A stretch of 64,000 nt of DNA. Source: an uncultured Gammaproteobacteria bacterium (GTDB taxonomy: Bacteria > Pseudomonadota > Gammaproteobacteria > Pseudomonadales > Ketobacteraceae). Numbering within the stretch: position 1 is the first letter of the stretch; each line of letters starts with the position of its first letter. The stretch covers positions 1 to 64,000 of the forward strand of contig CAJXZM010000009.1 of the NCBI GenBank assembly GCA_913063125.1, given 5' to 3'. This document shows positions 7,996-16,602 of the stretch, piece after piece. The notes beneath the pieces were generated by a model. That model was given only the letters and a program-made list of their open reading frames with translations. It did not search any database and was not told where the DNA came from. A program made the position numbers and the translations under genes.

Positions 7996-9237
7996 ATGAG
8001 CACCGCTTCCGAAATATCCAATTCAGCACCTACCGATAACAGTCAATTAGCGCGGGTTAAATTAAAAAAGAATGAGGAGCGTAGGCTAAAATCTGGGCAC
8101 TTGTGGGTGTATAGCAATGAAATAGATACTAAGGTAACACCCCTTAATGATTTTGAGCCTGGCCAGCATGTTGTTGTTGAGGACTCTAAAGGTAAGGCGA
8201 TAGGAGTAGCTTATATTAATCCACAATCATTGATCGCAGCGCGGTTAATGAGCAGAGATGGTAATTGCACAATAAGTGAGTCATTACTAACGCATCGTTT
8301 AAAAATAGCCTTGTCGTTACGCGAGAAGTGTTATGAGGGAGGGTGTTATCGTTGGGTTTATGGAGATTCTGATGGCCTTCCGGGTTTAGTGGTAGATCGC
8401 TTTGGCGAATACGTGGTTGTGCAGTTAAACACCGCAGGAATGGATTGTTTAAAAGAGCAGGTTGTTGCGGCAATTACCAAGGTGATTTCACCTAAAGGTA
8501 TCTTATTTCGAAATGATAGCGCTGCTCGGACGCAGGAAGGGTTACCGTTGTCAGTGGACGTTGCAGCGGGTGAGTGGCCTGAAACATTAAGCCTGGTTGA
8601 GAATGGTGTTAACTTTGTAGTGCCGGCTAATGAGGGACAAAAAACAGGCTGGTTTTATGATCATCGCGAAAACCGGCAGTACTTATCAACTTGGGTAAAA
8701 GGCAAGCGTGTTTTGGACGTATTCAGTTATGTGGGAGGCTGGGGTATTCAGGCTGCTATGGCTGGTGCAGAAGAAGTATTGTGTGTTGATGCTTCTGAAT
8801 TGGCGTTAAATTTTGTAGAGAAAAATGCAGCCTTAAATGGTGTTGTTGAAAAAGTGGGCACCATGCAAGGTAATGCATTTGATTGTTTGAAGCAGCTTGT
8901 GGAAGAAAAGGAAAAGTTTGATGTGATTGTGATTGATCCACCGGCGTTTATTAAGCGGAAGAAAGATTTTAAGAATGGTTCTACAGCGTATCGAAAATTA
9001 AATGAGCTAGCGATGCGATTATTGGCTCGGGATGGACTGTTGGTGTCTGCATCGTGTTCAATGCATTTACCGAATGATGCGCTGTTGGATGTAGTGCGAG
9101 GCGCAGGTCGCCACGTGGATCGCCAGGTGCAAATTGTTCATCAAGGTGGCCAAGGGGCAGATCACCCAGTGCACCCTTCAATTGCAGAAACACAATACCT
9201 AAAGGCAATTTTTGCCCGAGTACTGCCGAGCTTTTGA
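7996..9237 (+). CDS. rlmI: 23S rRNA (cytosine-C5)-methyltransferase RlmI
   Basis: 413 residues, close to the about 396 of E. coli RlmI. An N-terminal PUA-like domain (KKNEERRLKSGHLWVYSNEI, about residues 23-42) is followed by the EEHEA-like middle segment and a Rossmann SAM domain: VLDVFSYVGGWGIQAAMAGA (SAM motif I), VLCVDASELAL, then DVIVIDPPAFIKRKKDF (motif IV) and SASCSMHL with the expected catalytic Cys (motif VI). RlmI makes m5C1962 in 23S rRNA. The gene is divergent from the HDOD gene and converges on the imelysin-like gene. About 20 N-terminal residues precede the PUA domain, so a slightly later start is possible. Confidence 0.88.
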   Translation: MSTASEISNSAPTDNSQLARVKLKKNEERRLKSGHLWVYSNEIDTKVTPLNDFEPGQHVVVEDSKGKAIGVAYINPQSLIAARLMSRDGNCTISESLLTHRLKIALSLREKCYEGGCYRWVYGDSDGLPGLVVDRFGEYVVVQLNTAGMDCLKEQVVAAITKVISPKGILFRNDSAARTQEGLPLSVDVAAGEWPETLSLVENGVNFVVPANEGQKTGWFYDHRENRQYLSTWVKGKRVLDVFSYVGGWGIQAAMAGAEEVLCVDASELALNFVEKNAALNGVVEKVGTMQGNAFDCLKQLVEEKEKFDVIVIDPPAFIKRKKDFKNGSTAYRKLNELAMRLLARDGLLVSASCSMHLPNDALLDVVRGAGRHVDRQVQIVHQGGQGADHPVHPSIAETQYLKAIFARVLPSF

Positions 9238-9284
9238 TTCCGAAGACGTGTTGGATGACCTATTCTGGGTAGCTTATGGCTGGG

Positions 9285-10352
9285 TTATTGAAGTCTTTGC
9301 AGTGATGCTTTAAGTTGCGCTGTAAAGGCTTCGTGAGAAAGGTCGGGGGTTTCTTGAGGCCATTTGAGGTAGGTGGCTAGTGTTGAGCCTTTACTTGGTT
9401 CACTGCTGGTTTCGCTAGAGTCATCCTGTGGCGCTGAATATTTTAGTAACTCCCAATAACCCATGCTAAGTGAGTCGACACTTTGTTGTTCAATGTGTAT
9501 TAGCATTGTGTTTAATATGTTTTTGGTAGTTCGTAGCGCGGCTTGTTGTGAATGTTGTTGTATCTTTTGTTGTGTTCTGGTGATCACATCTTCTAACACG
9601 GTTTGTAATGCGGTTAAGTCTTGCTGTAATAAGCTAACGACAATTGTGAGGTATTGCCGTCGTCTGCTAGCGTTGGGTTCTTCAAAATCAGTGGCAGGTC
9701 GTGGGGCGAGAGATTGATTGTATCGTTGCTCTCCCATCAATATAAATGCAATCACTTCAAAGCCGATGCTGATTTCACCACTATCGGTTAATCCCTGTTG
9801 ACCTCTTAATGACTGTTCTGACAGCGCTAATGTGATGTCGTTTACAATGCCAGAATTGGGGTATTGCAATAGGTAGTCTACGTAGCCGGGAAGAATCGGT
9901 GTGCTGTACACGGATGTGATTAGCGGTGCAGTGAGTGTTTGCAATGCTTGGTTTGAATCGTTTTTTATTAATGTATGGACGGGAATATAAAGATCAAGGC
10001 AGTGCTGTAGGGCGAGTTGGTTTTTGTTGAGTAGCAGTTGGGTGGGTGCTGCAAGAAAGCGGTCGAGATTGCTGGAAAGGGCTTCTACGCAAGATGAAGT
10101 GGCGTGTAATGTATGGATTTGGGCATGTTGATAATGCTTTAACGCTTCTGTTAGCGCAGGTTCTGTAAGGGTACTTGAGGTTGTTTTGTTTGGTTCTTTT
10201 ACGATAGTGTTTGGGTCTTGAGTATTTTGGTCGCAGGAAGATAAGATAAAGCCGAGGGTAAGGGGCAGCAATACATGAGCCAGGATAGTGCTTAGCTTAG
10301 CTGTTGTACTATTAGTATTAGCTGCTGTACTAGAGGTTCCTGGGGCTGTCAT
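9285..10352 (-). CDS. imelysin-like lipoprotein with degenerate GxHxxE motif
   Basis: About 355 residues. The ATG at 10352 is preferred over the TTG at 10367, which directly abuts the upstream stop. A lipoprotein signal ends at LSSC near residue 40. The body follows the imelysin (peptidase M75-like) pattern: GYVDYLLQYPNSGIVND, LSEQSLRGQQGLTD, GFEVIAFILMGEQ, RPATDF and RRRQYLTIVVSLLQQDL. In the family the third of these is GFHxxEF; here His is Glu and Glu is Ala, so the GxHxxE metal/haem-linked signature is lost. Family members include iron-regulated periplasmic proteins. It lies just downstream of the HAD gene in the same direction, so the two may be co-transcribed. Confidence 0.7.
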   Translation of the reverse strand: MTAPGTSSTAANTNSTTAKLSTILAHVLLPLTLGFILSSCDQNTQDPNTIVKEPNKTTSSTLTEPALTEALKHYQHAQIHTLHATSSCVEALSSNLDRFLAAPTQLLLNKNQLALQHCLDLYIPVHTLIKNDSNQALQTLTAPLITSVYSTPILPGYVDYLLQYPNSGIVNDITLALSEQSLRGQQGLTDSGEISIGFEVIAFILMGEQRYNQSLAPRPATDFEEPNASRRRQYLTIVVSLLQQDLTALQTVLEDVITRTQQKIQQHSQQAALRTTKNILNTMLIHIEQQSVDSLSMGYWELLKYSAPQDDSSETSSEPSKGSTLATYLKWPQETPDLSHEAFTAQLKASLQRLQ

Positions 10353-10367
10353 TTTTATTCTCGTCAA

Positions 10368-11057
10368 TTATGTGTCAATTCTCTGGTTAGCATCTCGTAG
10401 ACTGATAAGTGGCCAGTCACGCTGTTGTGCAATAGCGATGAGTTTTTCATCAGCATCAACGGCTACAGGCTTTTCTACAACCTCTAATAATGGTAAATCG
10501 TTAATAGAGTCACTGTAAAAGTAGCTGCCGTCTAATGAATATTGATTATCGGTTAACCATTGGTTTAGGCGGGCGACTTTTCCTTCTTGAAAGCAGGGAG
10601 TTCCAGCAATTTTACCTGTGTATCTACCTTCAATAATCTCAGGGTCAGTTGCCAGTATGTCATCAACGTCTAATAATTTAGCGATAGGGTGTGTTACAAA
10701 GCTGTTGGTTGCGGTGATGATAAGCAAAAAATGACCTTGTTGGCGATGGTTATCCAGTAAGGCTGCGGCCTTATTTAGCAACATAGGTTTGATGGTGTCT
10801 TGCATAAACTGCTGGTGCATCTGCGCTAGCGTTTCCATGGAGTGTTCAGTAAGGGGCGCTAACGCAAACTCTAGGTATTCATTGATATCAAGCGTGCCGT
10901 TTTTGTAGTCTTGGTAAAATTTGTCGTTACGAGCTTCATAGTAGGCACCATCAACATACCCTTGGGTGACTAAAAACTCCCCCCAAGCATGATCACTATC
11001 TCCGTCTAGAAGGGTATTGTCTAAGTCGAAGATGGCTAAATTTTTCATGGTGTTCAC
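10368..11057 (-). CDS. HAD-IB family phosphatase (SerB-like)
   Basis: 229 residues with HAD motif I FDLDNTLLDGDSD (residues 9-21), motif II region IITATNSFVTHPIA, and motif III/IV YFYSDSINDLPLLEVV. This is the HAD-IB hypothetical-1 subtype (TIGR01490-like), related to phosphoserine phosphatase. The same neighbour order, HAD phosphatase divergent from rppH and ptsP, occurs in Pseudomonas. The catalytic nucleophile D and acid D are both present, so a working phosphomonoesterase is expected; the substrate is not evident. Confidence 0.87.
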   Translation of the reverse strand: MNTMKNLAIFDLDNTLLDGDSDHAWGEFLVTQGYVDGAYYEARNDKFYQDYKNGTLDINEYLEFALAPLTEHSMETLAQMHQQFMQDTIKPMLLNKAAALLDNHRQQGHFLLIITATNSFVTHPIAKLLDVDDILATDPEIIEGRYTGKIAGTPCFQEGKVARLNQWLTDNQYSLDGSYFYSDSINDLPLLEVVEKPVAVDADEKLIAIAQQRDWPLISLRDANQRIDT

Positions 11058-11335
11058 ATCTTAATAAAGGGTTATTAACAGAAGACGCAGTGTATCAGTT
11101 TTACACTAAGACATGTTAGAGCTCGGTGTACCATAATAAGTGGATAGAGGTTAAGATTTAGCTAACGAACTTATTAACTTTACAGAAAAATTAAAAGTTT
11201 AGAAAAATCAACCAAATACAGCTATATTAGTAGAAGTGGAAACATCGCGAGCGGGTCTGGGGTTATCTTGGTGCTTGAGTAATTGTGCAAGCTGCGGTAT
11301 CAATATTGCTGAATGAACACATAACGAGAAAAACA

Positions 11336-11848
11336 GTGAGTGCATCGGAGATTGATGAGGACGGTTTTAGGCCGAATGTAGGTATCATCCTAGCGAATAA
11401 GTCAGGGCAAGTGCTTTGGGCTCGTCGTGTGGGTCAGGACGCCTGGCAGTTCCCTCAAGGTGGTATTAATCATGATGAAACTCCTGAACAAGCGTTATAC
11501 CGTGAATTGCACGAAGAGGTTGGCTTAACATCAAATGATGTTGATGTGATTGGTTGTACCGATGGTTGGTTGAAGTATCGATTGCCAAAGCGTTTTCTTC
11601 GCTATCGCAGCAAGCCGTTATGTATCGGTCAGAAACAAAAGTGGTTTTTATTAATGCTTACGGGTAAAGAAAGCTCCGTCAGCTTTGAATACGGCTCTCC
11701 TCCTGAATTTGATGACTGGCGCTGGGTTAATTACTGGTATCCATTAAATCAGGTAGTAACATTTAAACGTGATGTTTATCGAAAGGCGCTTAAAGAGTTA
11801 GCGCCACATTTAACCGCGTTAACGGAATCCGCTACAGCTCGTAAATAA
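11336..11848 (+). CDS. rppH: RNA pyrophosphohydrolase RppH
   Basis: About 170 residues from the GTG at 11336, chosen because CGAGAA lies 8 bases upstream and because RppH proteins start only a few residues before [13 protein letters not shown]. An upstream GTG at 11285 would add 17 residues with no family counterpart. The Nudix box [20 protein letters not shown], followed by VGL, has all metal-binding glutamates, and the RppH signature ends [18 protein letters not shown] and [17 protein letters not shown]. The enzyme removes pyrophosphate from the 5' end of triphosphorylated mRNA and starts RNase E-dependent decay. ptsP follows after 46 bases, as in Pseudomonas. Confidence 0.93.
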   Translation: MSASEIDEDGFRPNVGIILANKSGQVLWARRVGQDAWQFPQGGINHDETPEQALYRELHEEVGLTSNDVDVIGCTDGWLKYRLPKRFLRYRSKPLCIGQKQKWFLLMLTGKESSVSFEYGSPPEFDDWRWVNYWYPLNQVVTFKRDVYRKALKELAPHLTALTESATARK

Positions 11849-11894
11849 GTTCTACAATGCTTGTTAAAACTAATGTCCTAACTGTAAAGAGAAT

Positions 11895-14177
11895 ATGCTA
11901 GAAACCCTCAGACGTATTGTACAAGAAGTGAACTTAGCAGAAGACTTATCTTCTGCATTGAGTGTCATGGTGCTGAGGATTAAGGAAAGTATGGGTACAG
12001 AGGTGTGCTCAATTTATCTGTTAGAACCCAAATCCAATCAGTATTATCTAATGGCAACCCAAGGGCTAAATCAGTCAGCGGTGGGTGAAACTCGCATGGG
12101 TTATTCTGAAGGGTTGGTAGGCCATGTAGGGCAGCGAGAAGAACCGATTAACCTAGACGATGCAGCTAGCCATCCCAAGTTTCTTTACCTTGAAGAAACG
12201 GGCGAAGAGCGGTTTAGCGCCTTTTTAGGTGTACCTATCATTCACCATCGTAAAACGCTGGGTGTTTTGGTGGTACAGCAGAGAGATCGCCGACGGTTTG
12301 ACCAAAACGAAGAAGCATTTTTGGTCACCATGTCGGCTCAGTTGGCAGCGCTGGTTGCACACGCTGAAGCAACGGGAACGATTGATGGCAACTTGTTCGA
12401 AGGTGTGGAGAGTGAAAGTGCTCGATTTGACGGGATCTCTGGTGCAACGGGTATCGGGATTGGTAAGGCTTATGTTGTCTACCCCCCTACCGATTTAAAA
12501 TCGGTACCTGATCGTGCTATTACCGATATTAAAAAAGAGCTGCGTACATTAAATGGGGCGATAAAGTCTGTACGACTGGATATGGCAAGGCTCAAAGTCA
12601 AAGCCAAAGTTCAACTGCCCAAAGAAGAGCAGGGTCTGTTTGAAGTATACGAACGAATGTTAGATGACAATGCCTTGGCAGGAGAAGTTCGGGAAAAAGT
12701 AAGTGAAGGTAATTGGGCCCAAGGTGCATTGCGTGATGTAGTGCAAACGCACATTCGAGCATTCGAGGCAATGGATGACCCCTATTTACGTGCTCGAGCG
12801 TCAGATGTAAAAGATCTTGGGTTGCGAGTGTTGAGCTTTCTTCAGGAAGCAAAGTCTTCAATTAACAAAATCCCACCGAATGCCATTGTTGTGGGTGAGG
12901 ACATTACACCAACAGTCTTTGTTGATATGGACCGAGAAAATATTGCGGGTATTGTTTCATCTCATGGTTCCAGTAATAGTCACATGTCGATAGTGGCGCG
13001 ATCGTTAGGTATTCCAACCGTAGTGGGGGTGGCTGAGTTTCCTTTGTCTCGAATGGAGGGGCGAGATCTTGTGGTAGATGGTTACCGCGGCGAAGTGATT
13101 GTTTCTCCTTCAGATGCAATATGCAAACACTATAAGTCGGTCATGGAAGATGAGCGAGAGTTATCCAAAGAATTGGATGAAGTCGCGGAGTTGCCTTCTG
13201 AGACGCCTGATGGGCACTGTATGACGCTGCATGTGAATACCGGTTTGATGGCGGATGTTACCCTTTCATTAGAGCGTGGAGCGGAGGGTGTAGGGTTATA
13301 CCGTACTGAAATTCCGTTTATGGTACGTGATCGCTTCCCCAGTGAAATGGAGCAGATGGAAATTTACCGCCAGCAGCTGGAGGCATTTCATCCAAAGCCC
13401 GTTACCATGCGAACGCTCGATGTTGGTGGAGATAAGGCGTTACCGTATTTTCCCATTACTGAAGAGAATCCGTTTTTAGGTTGGCGAGGCATTCGAGTAA
13501 CCTTGGATCACCCTGAAATCTTTTTACAGCAGGTTCGCGCGATGTTGTGGTCCAGTGAAAGTCTGGATAATTTAAAAATCATGTTGCCTATGATCAGTTC
13601 AATTACCGAGGTTGAGGATGCAATGCATCTTATTCATCGAGCCTTTCTTGAAGTTTTGGAAGAGGGCGCTCATATAGAGATGCCTCAAATTGGCGTTATG
13701 ATTGAGGTGCCCGCTGCGGTTTATCAAGTTCGAGAGTTTTGCCAGCAGGTGGATTTTATTTCAGTGGGTAGCAATGATTTAACCCAATATTTGTTGGCGG
13801 TAGATCGTAATAATCGCCGAGTTGCTAATTTGTATCAAAGTTATCACCCATCTGTGCTTAGGGCGCTGCAAGAGATAGTTACGCAGGCCAAAGCCGCTGA
13901 TACACCGGTTAGCATTTGTGGGGAAATGGCAGGAGACCCTCGCTCAGCGTTACTGTTAATGGCTATGGGATACGATACTCTAAGTATGAGTGCGAGCAGT
14001 CTGTTACGAGTGAAGTGGGTATTACGTAAGATTAGCTACAGTCGGTCAAAGGAAATGTTGGACGAGATTTGGCAAATGGATAATGCCGCCGTCATTCTCA
14101 GTCACCTTGACTATGTATTGGAGAAAGAAGGTTTGGGAGGTTTTATCAGGCCAATGCACGGCAGCGTGCACTCCTAG
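11895..14177 (+). CDS. ptsP: PtsP, enzyme I of the nitrogen-related phosphotransferase system
   Basis: 760 residues, the normal length for PtsP. An N-terminal GAF domain (about 1-165) is followed by the PTS enzyme I N-domain, with the phosphorylated His363 in SSNSHMSIVARSLGIPTVVG, and the PEP-binding barrel with GVGLYRTEIPFM, TMRTLDVGGDKALPYFP, GVMIEVPA and SVGSNDLTQYLLAVDR, ending with CGEMAGD. It takes phosphate from PEP and passes it to NPr and EIIA-Ntr, linking nitrogen and carbon state to regulation. The GAF domain in the E. coli protein senses glutamine/2-oxoglutarate status. It lies 46 bases after rppH and is likely in the same operon. All key residues are present. Confidence 0.95.
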   Translation: MLETLRRIVQEVNLAEDLSSALSVMVLRIKESMGTEVCSIYLLEPKSNQYYLMATQGLNQSAVGETRMGYSEGLVGHVGQREEPINLDDAASHPKFLYLEETGEERFSAFLGVPIIHHRKTLGVLVVQQRDRRRFDQNEEAFLVTMSAQLAALVAHAEATGTIDGNLFEGVESESARFDGISGATGIGIGKAYVVYPPTDLKSVPDRAITDIKKELRTLNGAIKSVRLDMARLKVKAKVQLPKEEQGLFEVYERMLDDNALAGEVREKVSEGNWAQGALRDVVQTHIRAFEAMDDPYLRARASDVKDLGLRVLSFLQEAKSSINKIPPNAIVVGEDITPTVFVDMDRENIAGIVSSHGSSNSHMSIVARSLGIPTVVGVAEFPLSRMEGRDLVVDGYRGEVIVSPSDAICKHYKSVMEDERELSKELDEVAELPSETPDGHCMTLHVNTGLMADVTLSLERGAEGVGLYRTEIPFMVRDRFPSEMEQMEIYRQQLEAFHPKPVTMRTLDVGGDKALPYFPITEENPFLGWRGIRVTLDHPEIFLQQVRAMLWSSESLDNLKIMLPMISSITEVEDAMHLIHRAFLEVLEEGAHIEMPQIGVMIEVPAAVYQVREFCQQVDFISVGSNDLTQYLLAVDRNNRRVANLYQSYHPSVLRALQEIVTQAKAADTPVSICGEMAGDPRSALLLMAMGYDTLSMSASSLLRVKWVLRKISYSRSKEMLDEIWQMDNAAVILSHLDYVLEKEGLGGFIRPMHGSVHS

Positions 14178-14311
14178 ACCGTTAGTTTGCCTGCTGCCCA
14201 GTGTTCTCTCTGTCGCACTTAAGAATCTCTAGCATTATCGCCTATTCTACGGGCCGCTATCATGGGGTATGATGGGCGCCAACTTGTGGTAAAACAAAAA
14301 AGGAACGTTGT

Positions 14312-15106
14312 ATGTTTAAGTATCCGGAAATCGATCCGGTTGCGGTGTCGTTAGGACCGTTATCCATTCGTTGGTATGGGCTGATGTATTTGCTCGGTTT
14401 TGTATCGGGTTATTGGTTGTTAGCGAAGAGGGCAGAAAAGCCCAACTCTGGTTGGACCAAAGAACAGGTCAGCGATTTGATCTTTTATGGTGCCATGGGT
14501 GTCATTCTTGGTGGTCGTGTTGGGTATGTCTTGTTTTACAACTTTAGTGCCTTTCTTGATAACCCTATTATTTTATTTCAAGTATGGAATGGCGGAATGT
14601 CCTTTCATGGTGGAATGTTGGGGGTGATGTTTGCGATGTGGTGGTTTGGTCGTAAAGCGGGCAAAACAATGTTCGATATTTTGGATTTTGGCGCACCTAT
14701 TGTGCCGATTGGTTTAGGTGCCGGTCGCATCGGTAATTTTATTGGTGGTGAATTATGGGGGCGTGTTACCGATGGTCCTTGGGGGATGATCTTCCCTAAT
14801 GGTGGCCCTGATCCTCGCCACCCATCTCAGCTTTATCAGGCAGCACTAGAAGGGGTGGCGTTATTCACCATTCTTTGGTTGTTCTCCCGTACGAACCGAC
14901 CTAAATATGCGGTGTCCGGTATGTTTGCATTATGGTATGGCATTTTCCGCTTTATCGTAGAGTTTGTGCGCCAGCCTGACTCTCACCTTGGTTTTATTGC
15001 GTTTAATTGGTTAACGATGGGGCAGTTATTGTCATTGCCACTAATTGCAGTGGGAATGTTTTTGCTATTTATCGCATATCGTAAACCAGTTACTGCATCC
15101 GTTTAA
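14312..15106 (+). CDS. lgt: prolipoprotein diacylglyceryl transferase
   Basis: 264 residues, seven membrane segments, with the Lgt signature [19 protein letters not shown] (about residues 137-155) containing the essential Arg and Asn, and HGGMLG and RHPSQLYQA as further conserved positions. Lgt transfers diacylglycerol from phosphatidylglycerol to the lipobox Cys of prolipoproteins at the inner membrane. The several lipoproteins in this window would be its substrates. A GGAACG site precedes the ATG at 14312. thyA follows after 47 bases, the common lgt-thyA-folA arrangement. Confidence 0.96.
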   Translation: MFKYPEIDPVAVSLGPLSIRWYGLMYLLGFVSGYWLLAKRAEKPNSGWTKEQVSDLIFYGAMGVILGGRVGYVLFYNFSAFLDNPIILFQVWNGGMSFHGGMLGVMFAMWWFGRKAGKTMFDILDFGAPIVPIGLGAGRIGNFIGGELWGRVTDGPWGMIFPNGGPDPRHPSQLYQAALEGVALFTILWLFSRTNRPKYAVSGMFALWYGIFRFIVEFVRQPDSHLGFIAFNWLTMGQLLSLPLIAVGMFLLFIAYRKPVTASV

Positions 15107-15153
15107 ATAAATGGATCGTTGGATTAACATTAGAGCAACATTGAGTATTATCG

Positions 15154-15987
15154 ATGAAAGAGTATCTCGATCTTCTGCGCCATGTAAAAGAAAATGGCGT
15201 GACAAAAGGTGACCGTACTGGAACTGGTACAACAAGCCTTTTTGGGTATCAAATGCGTTTTGATTTATCAAAAGGTTTTCCCCTGGTAACCACTAAAAAA
15301 ATCCATACACGTTCTGTATTTCATGAGTTGTTATGGTTTTTAAAGGGCGATACCAGCATTACCTATCTCAAAGAAAATGGTGTATCTATTTGGGATGATT
15401 GGGCTGATGAGAATGGTGACCTTGGTCCTGTGTATGGTAAGCAGTGGCGTTCATGGGAAGGACCAGACAATCAGGTGGTGGATCAAATCACTAACTTGAT
15501 TGAGGAAATTAAAACCAATCCAAACTCCCGTCGTTTGATCGTAAGTGCATGGAATCCATCGGTATTGCCGGATGTGAAATTTAGCCCTACTGAAAATGCC
15601 AAAATGGGTAAGCAAGCATTGCCACCTTGCCATTGTTTGTTTCAGTTTTATGTTTCGGAAGGTAAGTTATCTTGCCAATTGTATCAGCGTAGCGCCGATG
15701 TCTTCTTAGGAGTGCCATTTAATATTGCATCCTATGCTTTATTGGTACATATGATTGCACAGGTAACCAATTTGGAAGTGGGTGATTTTGTTCACAGTTT
15801 TGGTGATGTGCACCTATACAGTAATCACGTTGAACAAGCTGAGTTGCAACTTAGTCGGGATAGTAAGCCGCTGCCAACCTTAACGTTGAACCCTGAGGTA
15901 ACATCAATATTTGATTTTACCTATGACGATATTCAAATCGAAAGGTATGAATGTCATGCCTCAATAGCTGCACCAATTGCAGTGTAA
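15154..15987 (+). CDS. thyA: thymidylate synthase
   Basis: 277 residues. The nucleophile is Cys159 in [11 protein letters not shown], with the dUMP-binding [19 protein letters not shown] and the folate-site [12 protein letters not shown] both present. It is 13 residues longer than E. coli ThyA because of an insertion just before the active-site loop ([13 protein letters not shown]), a form found in many bacteria. The enzyme methylates dUMP to dTMP with methylene-tetrahydrofolate and yields dihydrofolate, which the next gene product, folA, recycles. Only 11 bases separate the two genes. Confidence 0.96.
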   Translation: MKEYLDLLRHVKENGVTKGDRTGTGTTSLFGYQMRFDLSKGFPLVTTKKIHTRSVFHELLWFLKGDTSITYLKENGVSIWDDWADENGDLGPVYGKQWRSWEGPDNQVVDQITNLIEEIKTNPNSRRLIVSAWNPSVLPDVKFSPTENAKMGKQALPPCHCLFQFYVSEGKLSCQLYQRSADVFLGVPFNIASYALLVHMIAQVTNLEVGDFVHSFGDVHLYSNHVEQAELQLSRDSKPLPTLTLNPEVTSIFDFTYDDIQIERYECHASIAAPIAV

Positions 15988-15998
15988 GGGGGAATGTT

Positions 15999-16493
15999 AT
16001 GTTGTCACTAATTGTCGCGAAAGCCGATAACAATGTTATCGGTAAAGATAATAAAATGCCTTGGCATTTGCCTCAAGATTTACAATATTTTAAAGCAACA
16101 ACCATGAGTAAGCCCATTATTATGGGGCGTAAAACATTTGACTCTCTTGGTCGAGTTTTACCCGGGCGGCCGCATATTATTATCAGTCGGGATGCCAAAT
16201 TACAAGTGCCTGAGGGGTGCTATGCCGTAACGAGTCTTGATGCTGCTATTAGGCAGGCTCAAGCAGTGATGCCAGATGATCAAAATGAATCGGTGATCAT
16301 TGGAGGTGCGCAAATTTATAAAGAAGCGTTGGGTGCTGGTTTGGTGCAGCGTTTGTATATTACGGAAATACAGTTGACGCCAGAGGGAGATACCTACTTT
16401 CCTGAGATTGAGGCGCAACAATGGAAAGAAGTAGAAAGGGTTGAGGGTGATGGGGATGTTGCGCATTGTTTTGTTACCTATCAACGCATCTGA
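15999..16493 (+). CDS. folA: dihydrofolate reductase
   Basis: 164 residues from the ATG at 15999, which has AAGGGGG 7-13 bases upstream; an in-frame ATG at 15951 would overlap thyA and add 16 residues foreign to the family. Conserved elements are SLIVAKADNNVIGKDNKMPW, the catalytic Asp27 in LPQDLQYFK, IIMGRKTFDSLGRVLPGR (NADPH site) and VIIGGAQIYKEAL. It reduces dihydrofolate made by ThyA to tetrahydrofolate. The lgt, thyA and folA genes run without terminators and are probably co-transcribed. Confidence 0.96.
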   Translation: MLSLIVAKADNNVIGKDNKMPWHLPQDLQYFKATTMSKPIIMGRKTFDSLGRVLPGRPHIIISRDAKLQVPEGCYAVTSLDAAIRQAQAVMPDDQNESVIIGGAQIYKEALGAGLVQRLYITEIQLTPEGDTYFPEIEAQQWKEVERVEGDGDVAHCFVTYQRI

Positions 16494-16602
16494 TAGAGCT
16501 CAATATAAAAAATAATAATACGTAGTAGATTAGCCAATAGAGTGAATTGATTACTAACTGCCACAACTAAATATAGCAGCCAAATATAGCGACCAAATTA
16601 TC

